Source of the DNA: Oscillospiraceae bacterium
GTDB taxonomy: Bacteria > Bacillota > Clostridia > Oscillospirales > Acutalibacteraceae
Direction of reading: 5' to 3'
DNA: 64,000 nucleotides
Assembly: GCA_025757685.1 (NCBI GenBank)
Contig: CP107220.1
Coordinates: 1,071,001-1,135,000, forward strand
This document shows positions 50,667 through 59,662 of this stretch, in pieces; positions within the stretch are counted from its first letter, which is position 1, and each line of letters opens with the position of its first letter. The position numbers and the translations under genes were made by a program. The notes under the pieces are model-generated. The model saw only the letters and a program-made list of their open reading frames with translations, did no database searches and had not been told where the DNA came from.

Positions 50667-50704
50667 AAGACAGCCTTGTGCTCTGCACCGGCTGTCTTTT
50701 TTTG
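50667..50704 (+). terminator. Terminator of ECF module 1
   Basis: AAGACAGCC pairs with GGCTGTCTT around a 14-base loop, followed by TTTTTT. Confidence 0.85.
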
Positions 50705-50806
50705 CTGCCGCAAAGCAGAAAAGCAGAACCCTAAAGTCCTGCCTTTCCGCTTATATTGATTTTGACCGTGGGTGCCCCCACTTGTATATCCGGGCCGCAG
50801 CCCCGA

Positions 50807-53800
50807 TTACCGAATGACCAGCGGTGTGTAAGCAAAACTGCCGGCTTGCAGCCCCATACACCGCTCCACAAAAATCATATCCCGGGTGTTGATCATACCG
50901 TCGTGGTTCATATCCACATAGCTGAGATACCCGGCCTGACCCTGATGGGTGCCAAAGATCAGCTTAAACATATAGTAGTCCTGATCGTCGATCTTGCCGT
51001 CCTTGTTCCAGTCACAGCCGATGACCGGCACGCTGCCGCATTGCAGATCCCGGTCGCTGACCACCACATACAGGGTGCGGCTAAAGCCGTAAGCATAGCG
51101 CACAGTCAGGGCATAAGTGCCGCTTTTCAGCTGCAGGGAGAAGTTGCCCTTTTCGTCCGTGGTCGCCAGGGTGTAGCCGTTTAGCAGAATATCTGCGCCA
51201 ATGGCGGCGTGGGTGCCCTTGGTTGCCGCTCGATCCGCTGCCAGCACCACCGTGCCGGTCACGGTGTGGGTCTCCTCCACCGCCGTGCCGCTGCCGGGCA
51301 GCACCGTGTAGCTGCTGTCGCCGCAGTTTTGGCAGGTGGTGATGCGCACCCCATCCCGACCGTCTGCCGCCGGGGTCTCGCTAACCACATAGTTGTGACC
51401 GGTGGCGGTGGTGTGCCGCTCTTCCAAAATTGCGGAGCAATACTCGCATACACCAATGGCGTAACCGTCATGAGTGCAATCCGCAGCGTACACGGTCAGC
51501 CACTGAATATCGCCGTGACCATCCGTGCAAAAGCCCAGATAACCGGCATAAATATCCCGCTTCATGGCGCACAGATCGGCAAACGCGTCTGCGTCCGTGT
51601 ACAGCTCTGTGGGAATGTTCCGGGTCTTGGCGTACACGGCCGCGTCCGACCCGGCCATGGTGTAAACGGTCAGTGCCGGGCAACGGGCAAACACATGGGT
51701 GCGGTTGGTGCCCAGCTGCACATACCGGGTGCTCTGGCTGCCGATGTACACCTCCGTCAGCGCCTTGCAGTCTGCAAATGCGCCCGGATTAAAGGCAGCT
51801 ACGCTGTCCGGCACCACCACGCCTGTCAGGGCAGTACAATTCCGAAATGCGTAGGTGGGCAGCGCCGTCAGTCCACCGGACAACAATACAGACGCCAGGG
51901 CGGTACAGTTCTCAAACACATTGTTGCCCAAGTTGGTAACTGTATCCGGCAGTTCCAGCACTTTCAGCGCAGTACAGCCGGTAAAGGCGCTGGCGCCGAT
52001 CTGCTGCAAGCCGTCGGTCAGCTGCACATACTTCAGCTTCTGATCGTAGGCAAAGGCTTTGGTGCCAACGGTACGCACGCTCTTGCCCAGCGTGACCTTC
52101 TTTAACTTTGCATTACAAGACAGCGCCCAGTCGCCGATGGCGGAGGCGGTGTTTTCTGTATAATCCCCCTTGCCGGTTACAGCGGCATAGAGCGTGGATT
52201 TATCCTTAGAATACAGCCCGCTGCCGTCTGCGTACAAATAGGGGTTCTCACTGCTGACGGTCACCTGCTCCAGGTTGCCGTTGCCGATAAACTCGGCGGC
52301 AAAGGCCTTGGTGTAATCGGCGGGGTAGCCCTTTTTGATTTCATAGCCGATCCGCTGCACCTGCTTGCCCAGGGTCACACGCTTGACCTTATCCGTCTGG
52401 GCTGCCAAGAAGTGCATACTCAGGGCGGTGGCATGGTCGCCCACCACCACAGCCAAGCCGGCAGTATTTTCGCCAATGCGGCGGAAGCTGTTGTAGCCCT
52501 CCACAGAGTAGGCCACGCCTGCGCCGGGGATCATAGGCTTTTGGCCGCCGTAATAGGCCAGGTGGCAAGCCACCATATCTGCGTTGGTCAGCGCGTTCAC
52601 AGCACTGTCCAGAGTCAGTTGGTAACAATTCACCGCGTTGTCAAAAGCGTAACTCTCCACCTGGGTTAGCCCGCTGCCCAAGGTGATCTTTTCCACATTC
52701 AGCAGTCCGGCAAAGGCACGACTGCCAACGGTGGTTACACTATTAGGCAGAGTCAGGAACACCACGGAAACCGCATTTTGAAACGCATTGGGGCCGATGG
52801 TGACCACGCCTTCGTCAAAGGCAATATCCTTGACACCGGTACAGTCTGCAAAGGCGTAGGCCGGTACTTCCGTCAGCCCGCTGCCGATCTCGATCCCGGT
52901 AGCGCCGGTACAGTTACGGAATGCACCCACGCCCAGTCGGGTCACACGATCCGGCAGGCTGATGGCTGCCAGAGCGGTACAACCGGCAAAGGCCTCACGG
53001 CCGATGGACACGGTGCTGCCCAGATCTAAATTCGTCAGCGCCTTACAGTCTGTAAAGGCGCGATCGTCGATCACAGCCGCCCCTTTGCCCAGGGTCAGAT
53101 CGGTCAGCCCGGTGCACCCGGCAAAGGCGGTGGAAGTGATCTTGGTTACCGCCGGCAGTTCCAGGAACTGCAAGGCTGTGCAGTTTTGAAACGCATGGTC
53201 GCTAATGGTGGCGGCCAGGGGCAGATCTACCGTTTGCAGTGCCGTACAATCGGCAAAGCTGTTGGCGCCGATCTTGGTCACAGCCGGCAGGCTGACACTT
53301 TTCAGCCCGGTGCAGCCTACAAAGGCACCCGTGTTAATATTGGTCAGACTGTCCGTTGCCGTTACCTGCTCCAAGGTGGTGATTCCGGCAAAGGTCTCGC
53401 CCAGGTTCTTCACGCCATTTAGCAGGTGCACAGAGCGCACCCCCGCCTGCTTATATTTCCAAAGTTGGCCGTTTGTAAAATAAAAGCCCTGCTTCGTCCC
53501 CACATTGGTGGCGTTGGTAGACAGTGCGCCGGTGCGCTTGTCAAAGTACCAGTCGCCGTCGCCCACAGTACCATACAGGTAATTTTCCTCGTTAAAGTCC
53601 GTGTCCTCCGGGCCGATCATTTTATACTGCAGGTCGTTTTCCTTAGCATAGCGAATGGCCTCGCTGGCCGCCGGCGCAATGACATTCACATCGTCCATTT
53701 TGAACACGGTCACATTGCCGTCGCTCTCCGAGGCGGTAAAGCCCAAGGGATACTTGCCCATCTCCGTCAGACTCATAGGCAAACGGAAAGTGGCATGGCA

Positions 53801-55615
53801 CCCGGCAAAGGCGTAATCGCCCAAGGTTTTGATGCCGCTGACCACAGATACTTCTGTGAGCGCGCTGCCTGCAAAAGCCATACGGCCCATCTGCTGCACC
53901 GTGTTGGGTACCACCAGCGAAGTCAGCCCACTGGTATAAAAGGCATAGTCCCCAATGCTCACCAACGACTCCGGAAAATCAATGGAAGTCAGCGCCGTGC
54001 AGGCACGAAAGGCGTTGTCCCCAATGCGGGTGACGTCCTCATTCAGCTCCACCGAGGTCAGCTTACGGCAATTGCGGAATGCACCGTCGTTGATTTCCGT
54101 TACATCTATACCGGTAGCTACCTTTTGCAGAGCAGAGTATTCAAAGGCGCCGGGGGCAATGTATAGCCCCTGGGGAATATCAAAGGACTGGATCTGCGTG
54201 TAAGCAAACACATCGGTGGGCAGGGTCTCCACACCGCCCAGACTCCAAATTTCTTGCAATGCACTGTGTGCAAATGCGCTTTCGCCCAGCGTTTTTACCG
54301 TAGTGGGCAAATCCAGGATTTGAATACCGGTATTTTGAAATGCCTCTTCGCCGATTTCCGTAATGCCGGCAAAATCGAACTCCGTCAGCGCCTTACAACC
54401 GTCAAAAGTAGAGGTGGGCAGCGTTTTCAAGTTTTCAGACAGCCGCACCTGCGACAAAGACGAACAGCCCTGAAATACGCCCTCACCCAGTTGGGTTACG
54501 CTATTGGGCAGCGTAATTTCCTTCAGCTTTGTACAGTTATAAAAAGCAGCGTCTTGAATGGTGGTCAATGTATTCGGCAAGTCCACCTGCGTCAACGGAC
54601 AATCTGCAAACATCACCGGTGCCAATTCGGTGATTCCTTCTTCTACATGGACAATTTCAATATTGCTGCCGCCAAACACCTTTTCACCCACATGCTTTAA
54701 TGAGCCGGGCAGCGTTAGCTCCTTCAGCACCGTACAGCCGCTAAATGCCGAACCTTCAATAGTGATCAAACCCTCCGGCAGTTGTAAATCCGTTAAATGC
54801 ATGCAGTTAAAAAATGCAGCTTTGCCAATGGATTGCAAGCCGACAGGCAGACTGACCCGCTCCACATAGCTGGCATAGAACATACGTTCCGGCACAGCCG
54901 TTATGGTCGTCGGCAGCGTGGCGCTGACCATGGAACGGGTCTGCTCAAAAGCACCGCTTCCAATGGAACGTACCGTATCCGGAAGGATTGCATTCTTGAT
55001 ACCGGAGCGATAAAAAGCCTTGTCTCCGATTCTTTCCAGCTGCGGCGGCAGTTCTACATCTAATGACTTACAACCGCCAAAGGTCCGCTTGCCGATTTCT
55101 GTTACGCCTTGCGGCATATTCAGCGTTTCCAGCCAAGTGCAGCCGTCAAACATCCCGTCTCGCAAGGTATGCATACCGGCAGGCAGGCGAATTTCACACA
55201 GATTACTGGCGCCTTTGCAGCTAAAGTTTTCTGCAGTCAAGCTGTCCGGCAAATAGATGGTATTCGTTTCGCTGTCGGCAATCGAATATACGGTAGCACC
55301 TTCCGGACCGATGGCAGTAATGCCTTCTTCTACAACCAACTGAGATACGCTGAATGCGTCCAGCATGTTCACTGCCGTTGACCCATCCGCACCCAATACC
55401 TGACCGGAAAACCGACCGGAGCCGCTGACCGTTAAGGTCCGGGTATCGTAATCATAGGTAATCGCAACATCTGCATTTGTAGGGTCGGTACAGGCAACAA
55501 CATCCGTCTGCGCCTCTGCAGCCAAGGCTTGCAGGGGCAAGGCGGACAGCGTCAACAACAGACACAAAAGCAATGCCGTCCATCTCCGCCAATTCATTTT
55601 TTGTTTTGCGTTCAT
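50807..55615 (-). CDS. Giant secreted LRR_5 (BspA-like) protein with C-terminal dockerin
   Basis: 1602 residues. A signal peptide (about 1-32) is followed by three blocks of BspA-type leucine-rich repeats ('AFxGCTALxxVxLPxxVTxIG' style) at about 90-660, 750-1015 and 1100-1310, separated by unique spacers. Near 1370-1440 is a cysteine-paired segment ('CEYCSAIL', 'TCQNCGDSSY'), then a carboxypeptidase-regulatory-like beta domain (about 1450-1530) and a type I dockerin with two EF-hand-like loops ('DWNKDGKIDDQD', 'DMNHDGMINTRD'). The dockerin implies attachment to a cohesin-bearing scaffold on the cell surface. The ATG at 55615 has AAGGAGG six bases before it. Third gene of the operon with the LRR anti-sigma candidate and ECF factor. 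Adhesion or protein binding is likely. Confidence 0.88.
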   Translation of the reverse strand: MNAKQKMNWRRWTALLLCLLLTLSALPLQALAAEAQTDVVACTDPTNADVAITYDYDTRTLTVSGSGRFSGQVLGADGSTAVNMLDAFSVSQLVVEEGITAIGPEGATVYSIADSETNTIYLPDSLTAENFSCKGASNLCEIRLPAGMHTLRDGMFDGCTWLETLNMPQGVTEIGKRTFGGCKSLDVELPPQLERIGDKAFYRSGIKNAILPDTVRSIGSGAFEQTRSMVSATLPTTITAVPERMFYASYVERVSLPVGLQSIGKAAFFNCMHLTDLQLPEGLITIEGSAFSGCTVLKELTLPGSLKHVGEKVFGGSNIEIVHVEEGITELAPVMFADCPLTQVDLPNTLTTIQDAAFYNCTKLKEITLPNSVTQLGEGVFQGCSSLSQVRLSENLKTLPTSTFDGCKALTEFDFAGITEIGEEAFQNTGIQILDLPTTVKTLGESAFAHSALQEIWSLGGVETLPTDVFAYTQIQSFDIPQGLYIAPGAFEYSALQKVATGIDVTEINDGAFRNCRKLTSVELNEDVTRIGDNAFRACTALTSIDFPESLVSIGDYAFYTSGLTSLVVPNTVQQMGRMAFAGSALTEVSVVSGIKTLGDYAFAGCHATFRLPMSLTEMGKYPLGFTASESDGNVTVFKMDDVNVIAPAASEAIRYAKENDLQYKMIGPEDTDFNEENYLYGTVGDGDWYFDKRTGALSTNATNVGTKQGFYFTNGQLWKYKQAGVRSVHLLNGVKNLGETFAGITTLEQVTATDSLTNINTGAFVGCTGLKSVSLPAVTKIGANSFADCTALQTVDLPLAATISDHAFQNCTALQFLELPAVTKITSTAFAGCTGLTDLTLGKGAAVIDDRAFTDCKALTNLDLGSTVSIGREAFAGCTALAAISLPDRVTRLGVGAFRNCTGATGIEIGSGLTEVPAYAFADCTGVKDIAFDEGVVTIGPNAFQNAVSVVFLTLPNSVTTVGSRAFAGLLNVEKITLGSGLTQVESYAFDNAVNCYQLTLDSAVNALTNADMVACHLAYYGGQKPMIPGAGVAYSVEGYNSFRRIGENTAGLAVVVGDHATALSMHFLAAQTDKVKRVTLGKQVQRIGYEIKKGYPADYTKAFAAEFIGNGNLEQVTVSSENPYLYADGSGLYSKDKSTLYAAVTGKGDYTENTASAIGDWALSCNAKLKKVTLGKSVRTVGTKAFAYDQKLKYVQLTDGLQQIGASAFTGCTALKVLELPDTVTNLGNNVFENCTALASVLLSGGLTALPTYAFRNCTALTGVVVPDSVAAFNPGAFADCKALTEVYIGSQSTRYVQLGTNRTHVFARCPALTVYTMAGSDAAVYAKTRNIPTELYTDADAFADLCAMKRDIYAGYLGFCTDGHGDIQWLTVYAADCTHDGYAIGVCEYCSAILEERHTTATGHNYVVSETPAADGRDGVRITTCQNCGDSSYTVLPGSGTAVEETHTVTGTVVLAADRAATKGTHAAIGADILLNGYTLATTDEKGNFSLQLKSGTYALTVRYAYGFSRTLYVVVSDRDLQCGSVPVIGCDWNKDGKIDDQDYYMFKLIFGTHQGQAGYLSYVDMNHDGMINTRDMIFVERCMGLQAGSFAYTPLVIR

Positions 55616-55626
55616 TTTGCCCCTCC

Positions 55627-57666
55627 TTAATCGTCTATACCGGGAATCACTTCCGGCAGATCCTGTTTCAATTCCACCTTGATCTGATTGGCCTTGGCGT
55701 ACTGGTACGGGGTAGTGCCCAGATAGCACTGCACCACCAGCCGATTAGAGTTGTACAGCGCCTGCTCCTCCATCACCGGGGACAGGCAGTTAAAGCGCAC
55801 ATCACGCAGCAGCACGCTGTACAGCGCCTGCTTGCCGATATACTTGACTGTGCCGGGCACAGTGATGGCTGTGGCCTTGCAGCTTTCAAAGGCACCGGCT
55901 TCGATCCGTTCCACGCCCTCCAGCAACACAATGGTCTTGGCGTTGGTGGCACGAAAAGCCTCCTGCGGTACAACGGCAATGCCGGACGGCAGCCGTACTT
56001 CGGTTAGGCCCGGACAATAGGCAAAGGCCCGCTTACCAATGGATTTTATGCTTTGCGGCAGGGCACCGATTTGCAGCTGCCGACAGAAGTAAAACGCATT
56101 TTCTCCGGCAACCTCCAGTTGTGCAGGAAATGCAAAAGTAACAGCTTGGCAATCCGAGAACGCGTAATCCCCGACCCGGCGCAAATGTTCAGTTCCGGTA
56201 ACGGTTTTCAAACGACCGCAGCCTTCAAAGGCCCAACTGCCGATTTCTGTCACCTGACCTTGCAACCGCACGGACTCCAGATGCGTGCAATCGTTGCAAA
56301 GCCCCTCCGGGATGACAGTCACACCTTTGCCCAGGCGCAGACGTTGCAACGCCGTTTCGGCAAAAGCGCGACGACCGATGTGGGTTAAGCTGTCTCCGGT
56401 TTCCGCTTCTGCCAATGCTTTACAACCTGCAAAAGCTTCTTCACCTAACTGCTGCAGCTTCGGCAGCTCCGCTTGTGTCAACGCCGTACAACCGGCAAAG
56501 GCTTTTGCTCCGACATAAGTCACATAGGGCAGCTCAACGGTAGTTAATTCCGTATGCTTTCGGAATACCTCATCCGCAATGGCAAAAATACGGTTACCGT
56601 CTACCACATTGCAAATCAGCTCTTTTGCTGTTCCACGGTAAGCGGTGATGTACGCCCCCGCCTTGCAAAGCAGGTAGTCGTACCGATCCGTTTGGCAAAT
56701 GGTACTTTCTCTTGTTTCTTCATTGGGTCGCACGGTAATGGGTATTTCTACCAAAAAGCCCTTATACAGAATGTGCAGGGTCACATCTGCCGTGCGGTTC
56801 ATATTCACCTGGGTGGTGTAAGTGCAATTCTTCAATGCCACCGGTTTCGTGGTGCCGTCACTCCAGTCTGCCGTTAAGGTCAGGCCGTCGTAGCTGAGCT
56901 GTTCGCCGTAAATGTAGTGGCTCTTAAAACTTTCGCCCAACTGGGCATTAAATTCAATCACACGCACAGCCTTGGTGGTCTCCTCCGGTCGATCCGGCTG
57001 GGTGGGCTTGTGGTGCACATTATCACCGGTCAGTTTCTTGGTGGTCGGTTCTTTCTTGGTGGTGCTCTCCTGCTCCCGTTCCGTGGGAGTGGTCGTGGTG
57101 GGTTGCGTGACGGCCGTCGCCGTGGTGGTTTGCTCCGGTTGACGGGTAGCGGTTTCTCCGTTTGCGTTTGCGGTGGTACGCTCCGGCGCCGTCGTGGACT
57201 CGCTCTTTTCCGTGGTGCCGGGCACAGTGGTTGGCTCGTCAACATCGTCCTCGCCGCCAATGATTTCCGGCCCCAGCACAGAGGCGGAAATCGCCTTACC
57301 GATATGCTCTAAAATGTTGTAATCAAACGCAGCGTCTACCATGGCGTTTACACTGATGGTGGAGGCTAGAATCGCCGCAGCGATCAGCGCACCTCGCGCC
57401 GCACCGTTCAGTCGAGCCGTATTGCCAGCCTTGCGCTGAATCAAGTGCAAAAACGCTTTATCCTGCATCAGCGGCACCATCACTGCCAAATGGTCCCGAT
57501 CCTGCCGCATTTCCAGCAGCGCGTCTACACACTGGTCGATCAGGTCGCAATTCATTTCCGCTTCCGGTCTCTGCATTTCTTCATCGATCACCGTCTCTAA
57601 CAGACGGATAAGATCGTCCTGGTTCACTTTTTCTGCAATGATTTTGTCAATATGCAGTGTCGCCAT
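55627..57666 (-). CDS. Putative anti-sigma factor with extracellular Ig-like and LRR sensor domains, module 2
   Basis: 679 residues. Cytoplasmic residues 1-90 carry 'DLIDQCVDALLEM' (41-53). One membrane helix lies at about 92-110, followed by a Thr/Glu/Pro linker (about 136-230), an Ig-like Big_3-type domain (about 240-315, 'LSYDGLTLTADWSDGTTKPV') and at least ten LRR_5 repeats (about 360-630). It starts 19 bases after the ECF gene and ends 11 bases before the giant LRR gene. The order of a cytoplasmic binding part, membrane helix and external sensor is that of RsgI-like or PupR-like anti-sigma factors, but the domain content differs from both. Confidence 0.75.
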   Translation of the reverse strand: MATLHIDKIIAEKVNQDDLIRLLETVIDEEMQRPEAEMNCDLIDQCVDALLEMRQDRDHLAVMVPLMQDKAFLHLIQRKAGNTARLNGAARGALIAAAILASTISVNAMVDAAFDYNILEHIGKAISASVLGPEIIGGEDDVDEPTTVPGTTEKSESTTAPERTTANANGETATRQPEQTTTATAVTQPTTTTPTEREQESTTKKEPTTKKLTGDNVHHKPTQPDRPEETTKAVRVIEFNAQLGESFKSHYIYGEQLSYDGLTLTADWSDGTTKPVALKNCTYTTQVNMNRTADVTLHILYKGFLVEIPITVRPNEETRESTICQTDRYDYLLCKAGAYITAYRGTAKELICNVVDGNRIFAIADEVFRKHTELTTVELPYVTYVGAKAFAGCTALTQAELPKLQQLGEEAFAGCKALAEAETGDSLTHIGRRAFAETALQRLRLGKGVTVIPEGLCNDCTHLESVRLQGQVTEIGSWAFEGCGRLKTVTGTEHLRRVGDYAFSDCQAVTFAFPAQLEVAGENAFYFCRQLQIGALPQSIKSIGKRAFAYCPGLTEVRLPSGIAVVPQEAFRATNAKTIVLLEGVERIEAGAFESCKATAITVPGTVKYIGKQALYSVLLRDVRFNCLSPVMEEQALYNSNRLVVQCYLGTTPYQYAKANQIKVELKQDLPEVIPGIDD

Positions 57667-57685
57667 AACGCGTCCTTTCCGGGAG

Positions 57686-58201
57686 TTAAAACAGCTGGTT
57701 TAAGATCTCCCTTAGTTTTTTTCGCAGCCGATGGAGCCGCGTGGTCACTGCCGGCACGCTCATATCCATGCGTGCGGCAATGTCTTCAATCTTTAGATCC
57801 TCTATGTAACGCATCGAGAACAGGGCTGCGTCCGTGTCTGACAGAGCGGCACTGATCTGGCGGGAATACTCCTCAAAGGTCAGTCGCTCATCCTGATCCG
57901 CATTCTGGGCAGGAATTTCAATCACCTCGTCCAGAGTGATACAGTTTTGCGCCCGCTTTTGCCGGTCAAACTGCTTTTGCACCAGGTGATCCGCCGTGCG
58001 GTACAAAAACGCCCGGGGCGCTGTGAATATCTCGCCGGTGCGCAGCCGCTTATAATAGACCACAAAGGCCTCTTGCGCCACATCCTCACTTTTGTGCGGA
58101 TCGCCCAATCGAGAGAGCGCATAGCGGTAGATTGCCGTGTAATACTTGGCGTACCCCTCTTGCAGCAAATCGTCTGCTTTCTTTTTCTCACTGCCTGCCA
58201 A
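57686..58201 (-). CDS. ECF-type RNA polymerase sigma factor, module 2
   Basis: 171 residues with sigma-2 ('YALSRLGDPHKSEDVAQEAF', 'RAFLYRTADHLVQKQFDRQK') and sigma-4 ('DTDAALFSMRYIEDLKIEDI', 'AARMDMSVPAVTTRLHRLRK'). The start is a TTG at 58201 with AGGAGG nine bases before it. First gene of the operon with the LRR anti-sigma candidate and the LRR-dockerin protein. The upstream region carries a pair of boxes that could be its own target promoter. Confidence 0.92.
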   Translation of the reverse strand: MAGSEKKKADDLLQEGYAKYYTAIYRYALSRLGDPHKSEDVAQEAFVVYYKRLRTGEIFTAPRAFLYRTADHLVQKQFDRQKRAQNCITLDEVIEIPAQNADQDERLTFEEYSRQISAALSDTDAALFSMRYIEDLKIEDIAARMDMSVPAVTTRLHRLRKKLREILNQLF

Positions 58202-58236
58202 ATCGTGCCACCTCCTTTCAGCCGCCTTCCACTTAG

Positions 58237-58264
58237 TAGTCCGTTTGGCGGGTCAAAACCTTAC
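58237..58264 (-). promoter_or_regulatory. Candidate ECF-dependent autoregulatory promoter
   Basis: Minus-strand GTAAGG, 16 bases, then GGACTA, ending about 35 bases before the TTG start. The GTAA-type -35 and the absence of a good TATAAT at the usual distance suggest recognition by an alternative sigma. A possible TACAAT box lies about 70 bases farther upstream. Confidence 0.45.
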
Positions 58265-58498
58265 ACCCTTTTGGTATTTTTTTGCAAAAAAAGTGTCTCG
58301 TCTTATTGTACCATATTTTGACCCCTTTTGCCTACTGTGGGCACTGCATTCTGCCGCATTTTTCATTTAATGAGAGTTTTTCACAATTTAGCGCATATTT
58401 CGACAGACATCGACGGTACCGGCAAGATATAATGCAGTTGTAGGGACAACCCCCTGCACCGTGCGCTTTGGCACAAAAAAAGAAAGAGGTGTACCAAA

Positions 58499-59038
58499 AT
58501 GAAAAAATGGATCCATTCGGTGATTGCCGTTCTGCTGGCGAGCATTTGCCTGCTGCCCAGCGCGGCCTTTGCTGCAGACAACACAGACACCGTACCGGAG
58601 GGCGGCTACATTGCAGCCGATCCCACAGAGGACGATGTGATTTTTACCCAAGAGGATTTGCTGATCTTGGACGCTGCCGAGGATTACGGCGCCACCGCAA
58701 CCGGCGCCCGCACCAGCGGATTGATCACATCTGCCACGCTGAAGTTCGCCATGAACAGCAACACTATGACCATCAGCGGGCTGACCAAATGTGTGTCCGG
58801 TGTAAAGAAGTGCGGCTTTACCAAGGTAGTGGTTATGCGCAGATTGAACGCCAGCTACACCTGGTCGCCCTACAAAACCTACAAAGACCTGTATAAAGAT
58901 GGCACTACCTACAGCCTTTCCAAAAAGTTGGTGGTCAACCCCGGTTGGTATTATTATGTTGAGGGCGTGCATTATGCCAAAAAGAACGCCCTGTCTACCC
59001 AAAAAATCACTTCAGAAACCGGCGTTAAAAAGGTTTAA
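58499..59038 (+). CDS. Small secreted protein, DUF6147-like
   Basis: 179 residues with a clear signal peptide ('WIHSVIAVLLASICLLPSAAFA', cleavage near 25), an acidic linker, and a beta-rich domain with 'SGLITSATLKFAMNSNTMTI', 'VVMRRLNASYTWSPYKTY' and 'GWYYYVEGVHYAKKN', similar in style to DUF6147 proteins secreted by Clostridia. GAAAGAGG lies ten bases before the ATG and a TATAAT-like box is at 58427. It is divergent from the ECF module 2 operon; regulation by it is possible but not shown. Confidence 0.7.
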   Translation: MKKWIHSVIAVLLASICLLPSAAFAADNTDTVPEGGYIAADPTEDDVIFTQEDLLILDAAEDYGATATGARTSGLITSATLKFAMNSNTMTISGLTKCVSGVKKCGFTKVVVMRRLNASYTWSPYKTYKDLYKDGTTYSLSKKLVVNPGWYYYVEGVHYAKKNALSTQKITSETGVKKV

Positions 59039-59082
59039 CGCCCATCTGTCTCATTCCTCCCCAACGCCAAAGCCACAAAAAC

Positions 59083-59116
59083 AAAACACACCGGGTGATC
59101 CGGTGTGTTTTTTATT
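59083..59116. terminator. Bidirectional terminator between convergent genes
   Basis: AAACACACCGG pairs with CCGGTGTGTTT around GTGAT, with T runs on both strands. Confidence 0.9.
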
Positions 59117-59147
59117 ATCATTCCGTATCTAAAAGACGCGAATCGCG

Positions 59148-59603
59148 TCAGTCCGTTTCTTTCACCTGTTTTTCCAATACAATCCTTTGCTCCTGCATGC
59201 CCAAGGATTTATAAAACGCCAATGCCGGCGCATTAAACGCCCATACCATCAAATCCATTCTTTCAGCACCGATCTCGCTTGCAGTGTCCTGGATTTGCCT
59301 AAATAACCTTGTGGCAATGCCCCGCCGACGGAATGGTTCAAGCACAAAGATGGCGTCAATATAGATAGACCGGACCGTCCGGTCTTTGATGGTTGCAAGG
59401 GCTATACCTGCAATTTCTCCGTTTTCAGCAAATGTCAGGGCAATTTTGTTCTTGTCTTTAAGCATCGCCTTGAATTCCTTTTTAGTAATCGGATGCGCAT
59501 TTTCAGAATAAAAATCGCTCCTGTTTTCAACATGAATTTTATGCAGCGCCGCCATCATCGGTTCCACTTTTTCAAAATCATCGATCGTCAATTTCCGTAT
59601 CAT
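59148..59603 (-). CDS. GNAT N-acetyltransferase
   Basis: 151 residues with the GNAT acetyl-CoA site 'IFVLEPFRRRGIATRLFR' and the C-terminal 'NAPALAFYKSLGMQEQRIVL'. The substrate is unknown. The start is the ATG at 59603 with GGAGGTATT before it. First open frames upstream add nine codons that overlap the ribosome binding site. It lies 59 bases below cytidine deaminase in the same direction. Confidence 0.88.
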   Translation of the reverse strand: MIRKLTIDDFEKVEPMMAALHKIHVENRSDFYSENAHPITKKEFKAMLKDKNKIALTFAENGEIAGIALATIKDRTVRSIYIDAIFVLEPFRRRGIATRLFRQIQDTASEIGAERMDLMVWAFNAPALAFYKSLGMQEQRIVLEKQVKETD

Positions 59604-59662
59604 AATACCTCCAAAAAAGCAGCTGCTCAAAACTTTCGTGTTCGTCCCGTTTGTTTAATCCA

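Noticed and set aside
51209..55381. Many plus-strand open frames opposite the LRR gene
   Set aside because: They repeat the same shadow pattern of the leucine-rich repeats and lack ribosome binding sites.
50807..57300. Repeated DNA in the LRR genes as a possible CRISPR or tandem array
   Set aside because: The similarity is at protein level with irregular spacing and varied codons, so it reflects LRR repeats and not a DNA array.
58437..58460. A GTAGGG stretch resembling the REP elements
   Set aside because: It lacks the following GC palindrome, so it does not match the RAYT target layout.
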